From the NCBI GenBank assembly GCA_023091735.1, contig JALKBU010000789.1:1-24562 (forward strand): 24,562 nt of DNA. The letters run 5' to 3'. Source of the DNA: Trichomonas tenax (taxonomy: Eukaryota > Parabasalia > Trichomonadida > Trichomonadidae). Shown one piece after another: positions 16,204 through 24,562 of the stretch. The notes beneath the pieces are model-generated. The model had not been told where the DNA came from and made no database searches. It saw only the letters and a program-made list of their open reading frames with translations. The translations under genes were made by a program, and so were the position numbers. The first letter of the stretch is position 1, and each line of letters opens with the position of its first letter.

Positions 16204-18516
16204 ATGAGTTCGAAAGCCTCGAATAACGGGGCCAAAGGCGAGAAAAGTCCCTCAAAAAGCCAACCTGAAACGAAATCGAATCAATCTGAGAGCGAAAAGG
16301 AATACAGCGACTTCGAAGTAGATGAAAAAAATGATAATGAAAATGAAAATAAACAGAATGACGAGAAAGATTTCGAAGATTTTGACGATGAAAAGAAAGA
16401 AAATAACGATTTTGAAGATGAAGACAAGAAAAATAACAAATCTGAGAAAGATTTTGAAGATAACAGCGATGAAGAAAAAGATTTCGAAGATAATGAACAG
16501 GAAAAGTCTCAAAATCCTCCTGTTCTCATTACGGAAGTGCCAAAAGTGAAAAAGGAAACGAAAAATAACAAGAATACAAAACCTCAAAATGCAAAGAACA
16601 ACAAAGGCAAAGAATCCTTGAAAGCGCGTATACAGGCTAAAATGGCTCCAGTGCCAAAGCCAAAACCAAAGCAAAAAGATCCTGAAAAGAAATTAGATTT
16701 ATCACAACCAATTCCTCGTCCTCCATTGCAAAGACCATCGCAGATACCTGCAGAAATGCGCCAAGGCAATAAATCACAAGGAGGATCAATTCTAAACTTC
16801 GATCCGAATCTTCCGCCTCATTTTACAGAATCATACACTAAAAGAGCAATAAGAAACCTCGGTGTCGATGAAAGTGAACTTCGGTATCCTTCAGAGTTTA
16901 AATTGAATTCTTATTCAAGAGATCCAAAAGTTCGCGAAATGGCACGTCAAAAATTGATCAAAGTTGTGGACGAACTTGTTGAACAGATCAAATTTGAACG
17001 TGAGAGATTGATGGAGAATGAAAAAGCCAACCAAAAAGAAATGTCGAGTTCTAATTTCGAAGATGATGAGGAATCAATCAATAACGAGTATATTGAATCA
17101 GAAAAACGTCAATTGGAAGCACAGCAACGCAGACAAAAGAAGGAAGTTGAAAATATGATTATTCAAATTTTAACAGAGCAAAGAAATGCAGAATTGGCAG
17201 AAATTAGACAAGCGCGGGAGAACCAGAGAGACGAGGAACGCCAAAAGCAGCTCGAAAAACAGAGAGAAGAGAATGAAAGAAGAAAGAAAGAACAATTCGA
17301 AAAACAAATGCAACAAGAAAAACAGAAGCAAAAAGAGGAAGAAGAAGCAGGACAAATGGCGTTGATGAGGGAACAGGCGATTGCTGAACGACAAAGAGAA
17401 GAAGCAGAAAGGAAGAAGAAAGAAGCAGAAGAAAACTTGAGAATAAGAAATCAAAGAAACATGGAAGCAAAGAAGAGACTCGAAGATTTAGAAGCAAAAC
17501 GTGCTAAAGATTTAGAAGATCAGATGTTGCTCAACGAAGCGAGAGAAAGCGCGAGACTCAAAGCACAAGAGGAAGAAAGAAATAGACTTGCAGAAATTAG
17601 AGCTCAATATCAACTCCAACAACAAATGCAATTAGAAAAAATCAGACGCGAGCAATACGAAGCTGCTCAAAGAAGAGCTAAATCTGCTCAAGCAAGGCAA
17701 GAAAGAGTATTCGAGAATATCAGAATGAGCGAAGATAAAAGAATGAAGATGTTAAAAGAAAAGGCTTTAATTGATAAAAGAAGAGCAGAAATGATTGCGG
17801 AAACAAGGAAACGCATTGAAGATGAATTCCGACAAAAAGCCCAATTGTTAGAACAAAAGAATGAAATGTTGAACATGAGATTACAAGAAATGGAGGAAGA
17901 GAAGAGAAGAAGATCATTCGAAGCTGCACATGGATACTCAGAGACATTCAAAAAGGTCAAAGAGAAACTTGACCACATCAACCAAATGCAGATGGAGAAA
18001 GCTCAAAGGAAGGAAATGGAAATGCAGATGAATGATCAAAGAATCGAAGCACTTAACGCAAAGAGACAAGAAGAAATGCATGCTCAAAGCGTAGAGTCGA
18101 GAATCCAAATGGAGCAGAAGGCTGCACAAGTCGCAAGAATGGAGAGAATGAAGGAAACGGAGAAACTCAGATTGCAAGAAGAGAATGATATGAAGATGCG
18201 AAGAATTTCAGTGCAGCAGGAAATGAAAGATAAGTTAAGAGCTCAAGGAGAGAAACAGAAAATAGCAATTGAACATGAACGAGTGATGCTGCAAGAGGAA
18301 TTGAAGCATATACAGAAAACGTCTGTATCTGCTGATAGAACGAAATTAAACTCTCTCGCAGAACGCTATGGTCTCAATTTCGGTGATATAGAACAAAAAG
18401 TATATGGAAGGCCTAGAAATGAACCTCTTCCACCATTGAAATCTTCTCCATCAAAAACCGAAGATACTGGAATTACAATAGATGATGATGGAAGTGACAG
18501 TGATTTTGATGATTAA
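16204..18516 (+). CDS. Large charged coiled-coil protein
   Basis: An intact 770-codon intronless gene with ATG at 16204. Residues 1-110 are an acidic, repetitive low-complexity domain with several DFED/KDFED repeats. Residues 110-185 are basic and proline-rich (PKPKPKQKDP, PIPRPPLQRP). Residues about 195-270 are the only segment with globular sequence character: FDPNLPPHFTESYTKRAI, then NLGVDESELRYPSEF. Residues 270-715 form an almost continuous coiled coil rich in E, K, Q, R and M. A short tail contains PPLKSSPSK and ends DDDGSDSDFDD. This is the layout of cytoskeletal or flagellar-apparatus scaffold proteins. The NLGV-x-ELRYPSE segment recalls a domain seen in some eukaryotic coiled-coil (CCDC) proteins, but I cannot name the family safely. 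The stop codon is followed by TTAAAAATA, giving a TAAA poly(A) signal overlapping the stop. Confidence 0.8.
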   Translation: MSSKASNNGAKGEKSPSKSQPETKSNQSESEKEYSDFEVDEKNDNENENKQNDEKDFEDFDDEKKENNDFEDEDKKNNKSEKDFEDNSDEEKDFEDNEQEKSQNPPVLITEVPKVKKETKNNKNTKPQNAKNNKGKESLKARIQAKMAPVPKPKPKQKDPEKKLDLSQPIPRPPLQRPSQIPAEMRQGNKSQGGSILNFDPNLPPHFTESYTKRAIRNLGVDESELRYPSEFKLNSYSRDPKVREMARQKLIKVVDELVEQIKFERERLMENEKANQKEMSSSNFEDDEESINNEYIESEKRQLEAQQRRQKKEVENMIIQILTEQRNAELAEIRQARENQRDEERQKQLEKQREENERRKKEQFEKQMQQEKQKQKEEEEAGQMALMREQAIAERQREEAERKKKEAEENLRIRNQRNMEAKKRLEDLEAKRAKDLEDQMLLNEARESARLKAQEEERNRLAEIRAQYQLQQQMQLEKIRREQYEAAQRRAKSAQARQERVFENIRMSEDKRMKMLKEKALIDKRRAEMIAETRKRIEDEFRQKAQLLEQKNEMLNMRLQEMEEEKRRRSFEAAHGYSETFKKVKEKLDHINQMQMEKAQRKEMEMQMNDQRIEALNAKRQEEMHAQSVESRIQMEQKAAQVARMERMKETEKLRLQEENDMKMRRISVQQEMKDKLRAQGEKQKIAIEHERVMLQEELKHIQKTSVSADRTKLNSLAERYGLNFGDIEQKVYGRPRNEPLPPLKSSPSKTEDTGITIDDDGSDSDFDD

Positions 18517-18720
18517 AAATATTTGTTTATTTTTGTTTGATAAAAGAATAATATTTTTAATTCGTTTGCACCATTCAAAATAATTTTGGACTAAAGTATA
18601 ATTTTGAATGGTTCAAATGAATGCTTTATATTTCGCACACTTTTGATGTAAATTGATCTTCGCTGTATTTATCAAAAGCTGCGAAATATTTTTCAGTTAT
18701 GAAAGAAATTTATATTTATG

Positions 18721-19645
18721 TTATAACTCATTTCCAAAATGAAAAGGATCATTATGTAAAGTTTCATCTGCTAATTTTTCGAATTTATTCCAATCAAAAT
18801 CAGGAAACATAGGTTTAAATTTTGATGATGCTGAAGTTTGTATGTCTTTTGATGTTATACAAATACGTCATGGAATTTCACTTAAAGGACAAATCGGATT
18901 TCTTCTGTGTATTTTGTCACTTGCATATGACATCATTGCTTTATTTAGCGGTGATTGTCTTCCAAAAATAGGAAACCCGCTTTTATTGCATTCGATCAAT
19001 CTTTCTTTTGGTTTCCCGAGGTCAACAATAAAAGCAAAAAATCGCGTATTCATTGCTTTGAAAAAGTGACTCAAAATATGGACTAGTCAAAAAATTGGGA
19101 GTTAAAAAAAATATAATTTCAATCCATATACAGAATTAGACGCATCAAAATAAGATCCACTGGTAAATTTCTCTTTATTTTTAATCATAGGAAACATTTG
19201 AAACAGCGACACCATATGAGTGTCCGATATAATAAATAGGTTTTGTGGATTGTGAAATAAACTGTTTCGCATATTTGTAGACATAAGAAGCAGCCTTGTA
19301 AAATCCTTCATAAAATGTTCCCTAAATTGTATTCGTTTCAACCATCTTCATATCTGTGGCAATATCGTTTTGGTCCCATGTTCCACGTGTTATGACATAA
19401 ATTGACCGCTTAGTTTCGAAAACAGAGTAAATTGTTTTTTAAATGTTTGAAGTCCTGTTGATAGTGAGAACTTTTCCATCAAATTGAATAAAACTGTCGT
19501 CATATAATGTGTCAATCATTCTCATTGTTAGATTTAACATCGGGAGAGTGAAATTCGTAACTTTCATTAAAATTCTAAAAATCAAACACAGTTCTTCAAT
19601 TTGGTTTTTATTAAAATCGTGATTTGCAGAATCCAGCGGGATCAA
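18721..19645 (-). pseudogene. Class 3 lipase, broken
   Basis: Reading the minus strand from 19645 gives a helical N-terminal part (FTLPMLNLTMRMIDTLYDD), then RSIYVITRGTWDQNDIATDM, GFYKAASYVYKYAKQFI and YYIGHSYGVAVSNVSYD. The RGT-x4-D-x2-TD block, the GFY segment and the GHSYG nucleophile elbow are the hallmark order of class 3 (fungal-type) lipases. TAA (about 19439) and TAG (about 19325) interrupt this part in frame, and a TAA follows SYD. Further parts in other frames (NKEKFTSGSYFDASNS, FFAFIVDLGKPKERLIEC, a FPDFDWNKFEKLADETL segment) continue to a stop at 18721-18723. The family is clear; an intact enzyme would hydrolyse acylglycerols or phospholipids. No ATG start is obvious, so the 5' end may be missing too. 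Confidence 0.75.
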
Positions 19646-19724
19646 AAATCATCAAAAATTAAAAATGAATTTAGGAGGATTATTTATAGTATGCCATAAT
19701 AGAAGTCCAAGAATATATTGGAAA

Positions 19725-19797
19725 GCCTGCGTAGCATAGTGGTTATTGCGTGCGCCTTGTAAGCGCAAGGTCGCCGGTTCAACTCCGGTCGTAGGCA
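19725..19797 (+). tRNA. tRNA-Thr (anticodon TGT)
   Basis: A complete 73-nt cloverleaf. The acceptor stem GCCTGCG/CGTAGGC pairs fully with one G-T pair, and the discriminator is A. The anticodon stem TGCGC/GCGCA is perfect, with loop CTTGTAA giving anticodon TGT (Thr, reads ACA/ACG). The variable loop is AGGTC. The T-arm is GCCGG/CCGGT with loop TTCAACT. Internal A and B boxes are intact, there is no intron, and a T-run at 19802-19806 provides the pol III terminator. Confidence 0.95.
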
Positions 19798-20174
19798 TTA
19801 CTTTTTCTTTATTTTATTTTTATTCTCTAAGCGAAAATCATATTCTTTTTGATGTCTTTTTACTTTATCACTTTCTTATCTAGTTATAAGCAGTTGGATT
19901 TATAAAAGAGAAATTCATTTTTTAAAAAAAATTCATGAGATTCAAATCATATCGAAGGAATCATGATGATATAAACTTTTTATGCATTTGGAGTATATAG
20001 CATTAAAGAAAGAATATTTAATTGTATGATAGAATTGCTAAGAAATGCTAAATCAATGATAATATTTCGACATTTTAAAAAAATTCTCAGATTGGTAGAT
20101 TTAGCGAGGGAAAAATGCTTTATTATGAGAATGAATTATATTCTAAAAAGTTGTGTTTTTTCATATTTTTTTGA
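19798..20174. other. Intergenic, pol III terminator then promoter region
   Basis: It begins with the T-run that ends the tRNA-Thr transcript and ends with the leader of the methyltransferase gene. Between these it is AT-rich, with no ORF or repeat of note. Confidence 0.5.
20161..20165 (+). promoter_or_regulatory. Initiator-like TCATA
   Basis: TCATA fits TCA(Y)(T/A) and would start transcription at 20163, 12 nt before the ATG at 20175, a typical trichomonad leader length. Confidence 0.5.
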
Positions 20175-20831
20175 ATGAAGGAACCAAATCCTGATGAATA
20201 TGAGAACAAATTCGTTCATGAAGTTTACGAGACGATTGCGCCCCACTTCAGCCACACGAGATATTCTCCGTGGCCAAGCGTCCAGAAATGGGTGAATTCT
20301 ATTGAACCTAATTCTTTAATACTGGATTTGGGCTGTGGAAACGGCAGAAATCTTGGTATCAAGAAGGATAATTACGATATTGGAATGGATTATTCACTGA
20401 ATCTTTGCAAAGTCGCCAAATCAAGAAATTTCCAAATTTTTCGAGGTGATTCGTTAAAAGTTCCATTACGCTCCAAAGTTTTCGACTACATTATATCGAT
20501 TGCCGTTATTCATCACTTCGCTTCTGAAGAAAGAAGAATTCAATGTTTGGAAGAGATCGCAAGACTCCTAAAGGAAGGAGGAACAGCTCTAGTTACTGCA
20601 TGGTCCACGAAACAACTCAAAAAAGAATACAATACTCAAGATAATTTAATTCCATGGACTGTAAGGAAAGACTTTAACGCAAATCAACCAACTTACGAAC
20701 GTTACTATCACCTGTTTGTTGAAGGTGAATTGTCAGAATTGGTTTCTCATATTCCTTCATTAATTTTGATCTCCGAAAAATGGGAAGCAGGAAATTGGGA
20801 AGTTGTTGTGCAAAAGAAAACGCAAAAATAA
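20175..20831 (+). CDS. TRM9: tRNA wobble-uridine methyltransferase, Trm9/ALKBH8 type
   Basis: A 218-residue AdoMet-dependent class I methyltransferase. The N-terminus has the family signature FVHEVYETIAPHFSHTRYSP followed by WPSV (residues 13-45). Motif I is DLGCGNG (51-57), the acidic adenosine-binding residue is D72 in GMDYS, motif II lies around GDSLKVP (91-97) and motif IV around AVIHHF (110-115). NLIPWTVR (157-164), TYERYYHLF and GNWEVVVQK complete the Trm9 pattern. In yeast and animals Trm9/ALKBH8, together with the activator Trm112, completes mcm5U at the wobble position of certain tRNAs, tuning decoding of A- and G-ending codons. Only the methyltransferase is present here; there is no AlkB oxygenase or RRM domain, as in yeast. 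Length matches the yeast-type enzymes closely. It is intronless and intact. The assignment is strong. Confidence 0.92.
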   Translation: MKEPNPDEYENKFVHEVYETIAPHFSHTRYSPWPSVQKWVNSIEPNSLILDLGCGNGRNLGIKKDNYDIGMDYSLNLCKVAKSRNFQIFRGDSLKVPLRSKVFDYIISIAVIHHFASEERRIQCLEEIARLLKEGGTALVTAWSTKQLKKEYNTQDNLIPWTVRKDFNANQPTYERYYHLFVEGELSELVSHIPSLILISEKWEAGNWEVVVQKKTQK

Positions 20832-22081
20832 GAACATACATCGATGCAATATGATTTTTAACAAATTTCATCATTTTTATCATAATATCGACGACAACAA
20901 ACAACAGTCTGAAAATAGACTTTCTATGTCTTTCTTTACTAGTTACTCAAAAGTTTTGAGTTAATTTGATATAATTTATCGAATAACATATTTGAACTAT
21001 ATAGATAAAGCCGTTGCTTGCTATAGACCTTTTAAGTTAAATCAAGCAATATTTTTTCTTACTTCAAGATTTTCAATTTTGAGTTTAGAATCTGAGACCC
21101 GAAATGCCATAGCCATTCATAAGTCAACTGCTTAGATATACTCACAGAGTGTTGAGCGTTTTTATCTCTATTAACAATATTATTGAATACAAATTACACC
21201 TAAATGCCTATAAATATGCTGTTCATTCTCAGACAGATTTGTATGAAGCATTCTAGCGGTGTTCGCCGGATATGATTCATTATAATTGTTCATCAAATAT
21301 TGATTCATTTTATTTTCATTTTTAACCATATGCTCATAGAGGCATCTTGTATCTGAACAGGATAGCAGATTTAAAACCCGGCTCAATCACTCTATAACGA
21401 AAGATTTAATTTAAATATATATCAAAAACATGTTTAATCGCGAAAATTTCAAATGGAATAACTTCAAGAGATAGTGTGATTTCCAAACATTACTCAAAAG
21501 GAAGTCAATGCGCATAAACATCAGCTGGGATCACAATATTTTTTTTGGTACGTTAATTTTCGTAAGCTTAGCTTTTTCACAATTGAAGAAAAAAGTTCGA
21601 AAGATGTGTTGATAAAAAGGAATAAATAAGGAAACTAATAAAATCAAATGTAAAATCGAGAAAAACATTTTTGTTCATTGTGGAAAATAAAAGAACAAAA
21701 TCGCTAACGATATTTATTTTTTTTTTTTTGAATTAATATAAATTGTAAATATCAGAATACTATTATTAAAAAATATTTCTCTATAATGACTGAAAAGTAG
21801 AAAAACTATATCAAATTTATTTGTTCATTGAAATATAGAATTTTTTTGAATTCCTTTTAAAAATATAATAACAATATAGCAGAAATCGTCTTTAGTATAA
21901 AATATATTTTGCAAAAAATTCTTTAAATTATATAAAATAGTGACTACAGCTAATATAAAACCCAAAAATCACCAAAATCATTCGCAAACAATATCGGTAT
22001 ATTAATCAGAAATAGTTATCAATTTTTCTTAGAACCCACAAAAATTTCAAATATTTACAAACATTAAAGATTCTATTGAAA
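20832..22081. other. 1.25-kb intergenic region with a possible ORF remnant
   Basis: AT-rich. On the minus strand, 21386-21180 reads as a 68-codon open stretch of protein-like composition (CSDTRCLYEHMVKNENKMNQ, then NESYPANTARMLHTNL) without a good ATG and without a recognisable family. It may be a relic of a decayed gene. A TAACGATA sequence lies at 21706-21713. No RNA gene was seen. Confidence 0.35.
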
Positions 22082-22548
22082 ATGCTCAACCAAATCAAAA
22101 AACTATTTTCTATTATGGAGAGAATGTTAGATTTGCTTGACAGTAAATTGGAAAAGGACATCTTAACGACGAGGGCAGTGAACAGACATAAGAGGAAGAC
22201 ACCGCAGAGTATCAGAGAATAACAGATGTTGGCATAAAAATGGACATCGTGTCAGCTTACCTCGACTACTTGTTCGGATCTCACGTCATGGCCCTTATAT
22301 TGTTGAAAAATGCAAATCATTATGCAAAGAAGATTGGAATACAAGTTGATAGATTAGCTAAACGCAACAGATCGGTAATGCTGTGCTGGTATGCGGAGAA
22401 TCGGAATCAAATTAAGCCATATTTACCTATAAATGTTGTTAATGAGTTCTTATCTATTGAACAGCCAAGCTATACCACAACATACGACCAAAAGGCGATG
22501 AGCGAGCTAGATATCAGTGATATTAGGCAATTGCTTAACTACCATTGA
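22082..22548 (+). pseudogene. Unrecognised protein with a single frameshift
   Basis: An ATG at 22082 opens a 46-codon frame (MLNQIKKLFSIMERMLDLLD, ending near RHKRKTPQSIRE at a TAA at 22220-22222). Another frame, open from about 22192, has EEDTAEYQRITDVGIKMDIV, then SAYLDYLFGSHVMALILLKN, RLAKRNRSVMLCWYAENRNQ and SELDISDIRQLL, ending with a stop at 22546-22548. A one-base shift at about 22190-22192 (CATAAGAGG) joins both into about 155 residues. An ATG at 22240 could start a separate 102-aa protein, but it would cut into coding-like sequence. The LAKRNRSVMLCWYAEN segment is compact and looks conserved, yet I cannot place it in a family. It could be a recent pseudogene, a sequencing error, or a true frameshift. 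Confidence 0.45.
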
Positions 22549-23167
22549 TATGAATTTTTATTTTGTAATTTTTTGTTATTAAAAGATATGTAAATTTATT
22601 GTCAAACGTTTTCTGGAAACGTGTTTTTAGTTTGAGACCACATTTTGCTAATCCTCAACAAAAAGATGATTATGGTATCATTTTCTCATCATTCGCTCCT
22701 TTATATCGAAGCAAAATATTTTTCCAAATTTCATTGAACTGTACATGACACAATATGTAACATATCAGCATGATACTGCTGTAACTATATGATATGTTTA
22801 AGCATCCAGTAATGAATCATATAATGAGATACAAATCAAAAGATAAAAAATGTTTCTTTCTTTTTCGACCTTAAAGCATTTAAATATTTTTGAAGATAAC
22901 TGCCATAGAACACTGATAAATCATTAAGAAAAGATTGTCGCTTTAATATTTGATTTTATGATTAAAATATTATTTTCTGAATTTGAAAATCAAAATCAAA
23001 AATCGAGAATCATATGATTATATAGATATTTTAGAGCTATTTGCATATTTTAACTGTTAATTAATTTAATTGAAGTTTCAATTGATTCATTTAACATTTA
23101 TTGTTTTCATAGTGATTTGTTAATAAAAAACTATATAGGTATAAACAATACTTACAATGTGTTTATT
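22549..23167. other. Intergenic, convergent gene ends
   Basis: AT-rich sequence between the frameshifted plus-strand gene and the 3' end of the TBC gene. Nothing recognisable beyond AT-rich simple sequence. Confidence 0.5.
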
Positions 23168-24184
23168 TCAATGTTTGATTTCATCAAACATAATTTCAAA
23201 TAATGAATTCGCAATCCTAAGGATCGGAATATACGGCAAATTCTTTATCGAATGCAGTGCGTGAATGATTTTATCCGCTTTAATACCAACAATGTCGCGT
23301 TTTTTATACAAAACAATTGCTGCAGCCATCATTAACTCGAAATAGATCATATTTTCATTTAATATAACTAAATGGTCCCACAAACAAACGACATCTTCGA
23401 GTTTTAGGACTTGTGAGAACATCGTCAATATCCATGAAAAACAATAATGCATCGGGTTCAATATTCCAACTTGTTTGAGATAAATCGCTGTTTCTTTGTC
23501 CTGCTTAGCAATTGCTTTGTTTACTATGTCGAAATATTGATAAATTTGCATTGGTTTGTCAATCGATGCGTAAATAACTATTAATCCGTTTCTAATTAAA
23601 ATCTTTGATAGCATTTTGAAGGCTATGGCCTCTATTGTAACAATATCGAAATTTAATTGATTTCCTGCGTAAATTGCAATTGAATATAAAGGAATAACGA
23701 TTTCGTTCAATCCTTGGATATATCCGAGGTCTGGCTCAGACAAAGAGAAGAAAATCAGAATTCTTTCCATTCTTCTCGTGTGATTTAATAATTCTGATGC
23801 CGCAACTTCGTGAAATAAAGCAGCTCTGCCTGAAGAAACGGTTCTTTTCATATCATTATCGATGTCTTGTAACGATTTCGTGAAATCTAAGTCTGCTTCT
23901 TCTTTAAATGGCCTGTTGAGAAATGAAATTCCGTAATCTGGATTGTTTTCTATGAAACCTTTATATTCATTTGTTATATTTTCGAACGCTTTATCCCATT
24001 CTCCGCGATTATATGGAAGAACTTCAAGAGAAAGCAGCCAATGGTAAAATCTAATCAAATGCTCCGATTTCGGAAGCTGTCTCCTGGAGTATTCGAAGTG
24101 CTCCTTCCTGTCGATTATTCCCTCTTTCTCTTTTTTGTGAATTAAATTCCAGAATTCTTCAATTCTAGGATCTTCTTCACACAT
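23168..24184 (-). CDS. TBC-domain Rab GTPase-activating protein (TBC1D13-like)
   Basis: A 338-residue protein from ATG at 24184 consisting almost only of a TBC domain. The catalytic arginine finger motif IxxDxxR is present as IDNDMKR (108-114) and the glutamine finger YxQG as YIQG (155-158), so it is expected to be an active dual-finger GAP that speeds GTP hydrolysis by a Rab. RFYHWLLSLEVLPYNRGEWD (about 45-64) marks the N-terminal start of the domain. LNPMHYCFSWILTMFSQVL, the LEDVVCLWDHLVI segment and the helical end complete it. The overall form and short length resemble TBC1D13, which acts on Rab35 in animals; the partner here is unknown. It is intronless. The stop TGA is followed by AATAAAC, which contains a TAAA poly(A) signal. 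No transmembrane segment is present. Confidence 0.88.
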   Translation of the reverse strand: MCEEDPRIEEFWNLIHKKEKEGIIDRKEHFEYSRRQLPKSEHLIRFYHWLLSLEVLPYNRGEWDKAFENITNEYKGFIENNPDYGISFLNRPFKEEADLDFTKSLQDIDNDMKRTVSSGRAALFHEVAASELLNHTRRMERILIFFSLSEPDLGYIQGLNEIVIPLYSIAIYAGNQLNFDIVTIEAIAFKMLSKILIRNGLIVIYASIDKPMQIYQYFDIVNKAIAKQDKETAIYLKQVGILNPMHYCFSWILTMFSQVLKLEDVVCLWDHLVILNENMIYFELMMAAAIVLYKKRDIVGIKADKIIHALHSIKNLPYIPILRIANSLFEIMFDEIKH

Positions 24185-24562
24185 TTATATAATCGTTTTC
24201 CCTTGAATTTTGATTTTCATATTTTGTGGATTTCCAGCTCTTCTGATTAAAACTATTTTGTTTTTTCTATAAAATCATATATTGTTCTGTTTACTCTATA
24301 TTTCGATCTATTAGGAACTTAATGAAATCATTTTTAAATGTCAATGTTGTAATTTTGGGAAAGAAAGGGGACTGGGACAAAATAGAACAACGTGCTTTTC
24401 TGACATGCAACTTATTTTTGTCATGTAAAGTCAGAATGTCAAAATAAAGGAAAGTGACGTGTTTGTGCGGGAAAAAATGGAAAAGTATCAATAGGTTGAA
24501 ATGGATTGAACTCAATGTTGGAAGCCAAAGAAGACTTCATTATGAGTAGTTGTGGCCTTATA
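24185..24562. other. Upstream region of the TBC gene
   Basis: AT-rich, with no supported gene. It contains TTTGTCATGTAAAGTC at 24417-24432, which recurs in inverted orientation at about 653-668 and in shortened form at 14989-15001. No clear Initiator match was seen next to the ATG at 24184. Confidence 0.4.

Noticed and set aside
16252..17981. Several ORFs on the opposite strand of the 770-aa gene, rich in F, L and S
   Set aside because: They are the antisense of GAA/AAG-rich coiled-coil codons; the long plus-strand frame explains the region.
18842..19069. Plus-strand 75-codon ORF
   Set aside because: It overlaps a minus-strand segment (FFAFIVDLGKPKERLIEC) that fits into the lipase pseudogene better.
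18721..19645. Alternative genetic code with TAA/TAG read as an amino acid
   Set aside because: Intact genes in the window end with TAA or TGA at expected places and have no internal TAA/TAG; the lipase also has frameshifts.
19725..20831. Functional linkage of tRNA-Thr and the Trm9-type gene
   Set aside because: They are neighbours, but trichomonads have no operons and Trm9 modifies several tRNAs; adjacency alone proves nothing.
24291..24515. Minus-strand 74-codon ORF at the right end
   Set aside because: It starts at TTG, has no recognisable pattern and covers AT-rich upstream sequence.

Overview
The window is AT-rich nuclear DNA from a eukaryote with long intronless genes, very short 5' leaders and Initiator-like TCA(Y)(W) boxes just upstream of several ATG codons. 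Broken copies of surface and secreted families are scattered between intact housekeeping genes: BspA-like leucine-rich repeat, GP63/leishmanolysin-like, beta-helix (Pmp-like) and class 3 lipase. This points to a trichomonad parabasalid, probably Tritrichomonas or a relative. That assignment rests on gene style and family content, not on a database match. No bacterial operon, prophage or CRISPR is present.

Layout. Bases 1-232 are low-complexity T-rich DNA. Bases 233-1240 form a roughly 1 kb element with about 85-bp imperfect terminal inverted repeats and no convincing coding capacity. A degenerate LRR gene (1690-2375) and an unrecognised frameshifted gene (about 2698-3143) follow. A large intact gene (3376-6357, +) encodes what I read as a glycogen-debranching-enzyme-like protein that seems to have lost its catalytic motifs and gained a coiled coil. 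Between its stop codon and the stop codon of the next intact gene lie two pieces of GP63-like genes in 'wrong' order, the N-terminal piece at about 6358-6635 and the C-terminal piece at 7242-8233, both on the minus strand. A hairpin-rich spacer separates them. Next come an NAD(P)-dependent SDR/epimerase fused to a zinc ribbon and a C-terminal membrane anchor (8234-9892, -), a decayed beta-helix surface gene (10466-11408, -), a degenerate tRNA-Ile-like sequence (11519-11591) and an unrecognised 968-aa protein with possible GAF-like folds (11648-14554, -).

The right part holds a 1.6-kb non-coding stretch with inverted AGATCT-containing repeats, a 770-aa highly charged coiled-coil protein (16204-18516, +), a dead class 3 lipase (18721-19645, -), an intact tRNA-Thr(UGU) (19725-19797, +), a Trm9/ALKBH8-type tRNA wobble-uridine methyltransferase (20175-20831, +), a frameshifted unrecognised gene (22082-22548, +) and a TBC-domain Rab GTPase-activating protein (23168-24184, -).

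The genes do not form one pathway. Intact genes have intracellular roles (tRNA modification, Rab regulation, coiled-coil scaffold, redox enzyme), while every recognisable surface or secreted gene is broken, as expected in a zone of gene-family turnover. The most unusual items are the debranching-enzyme-like pseudoenzyme, the permuted GP63 fragments fitted exactly between two stop codons, the TIR element, and a 15-nt element shared upstream of two minus-strand genes. I did not find convincing evidence of a wholly new multi-gene system.
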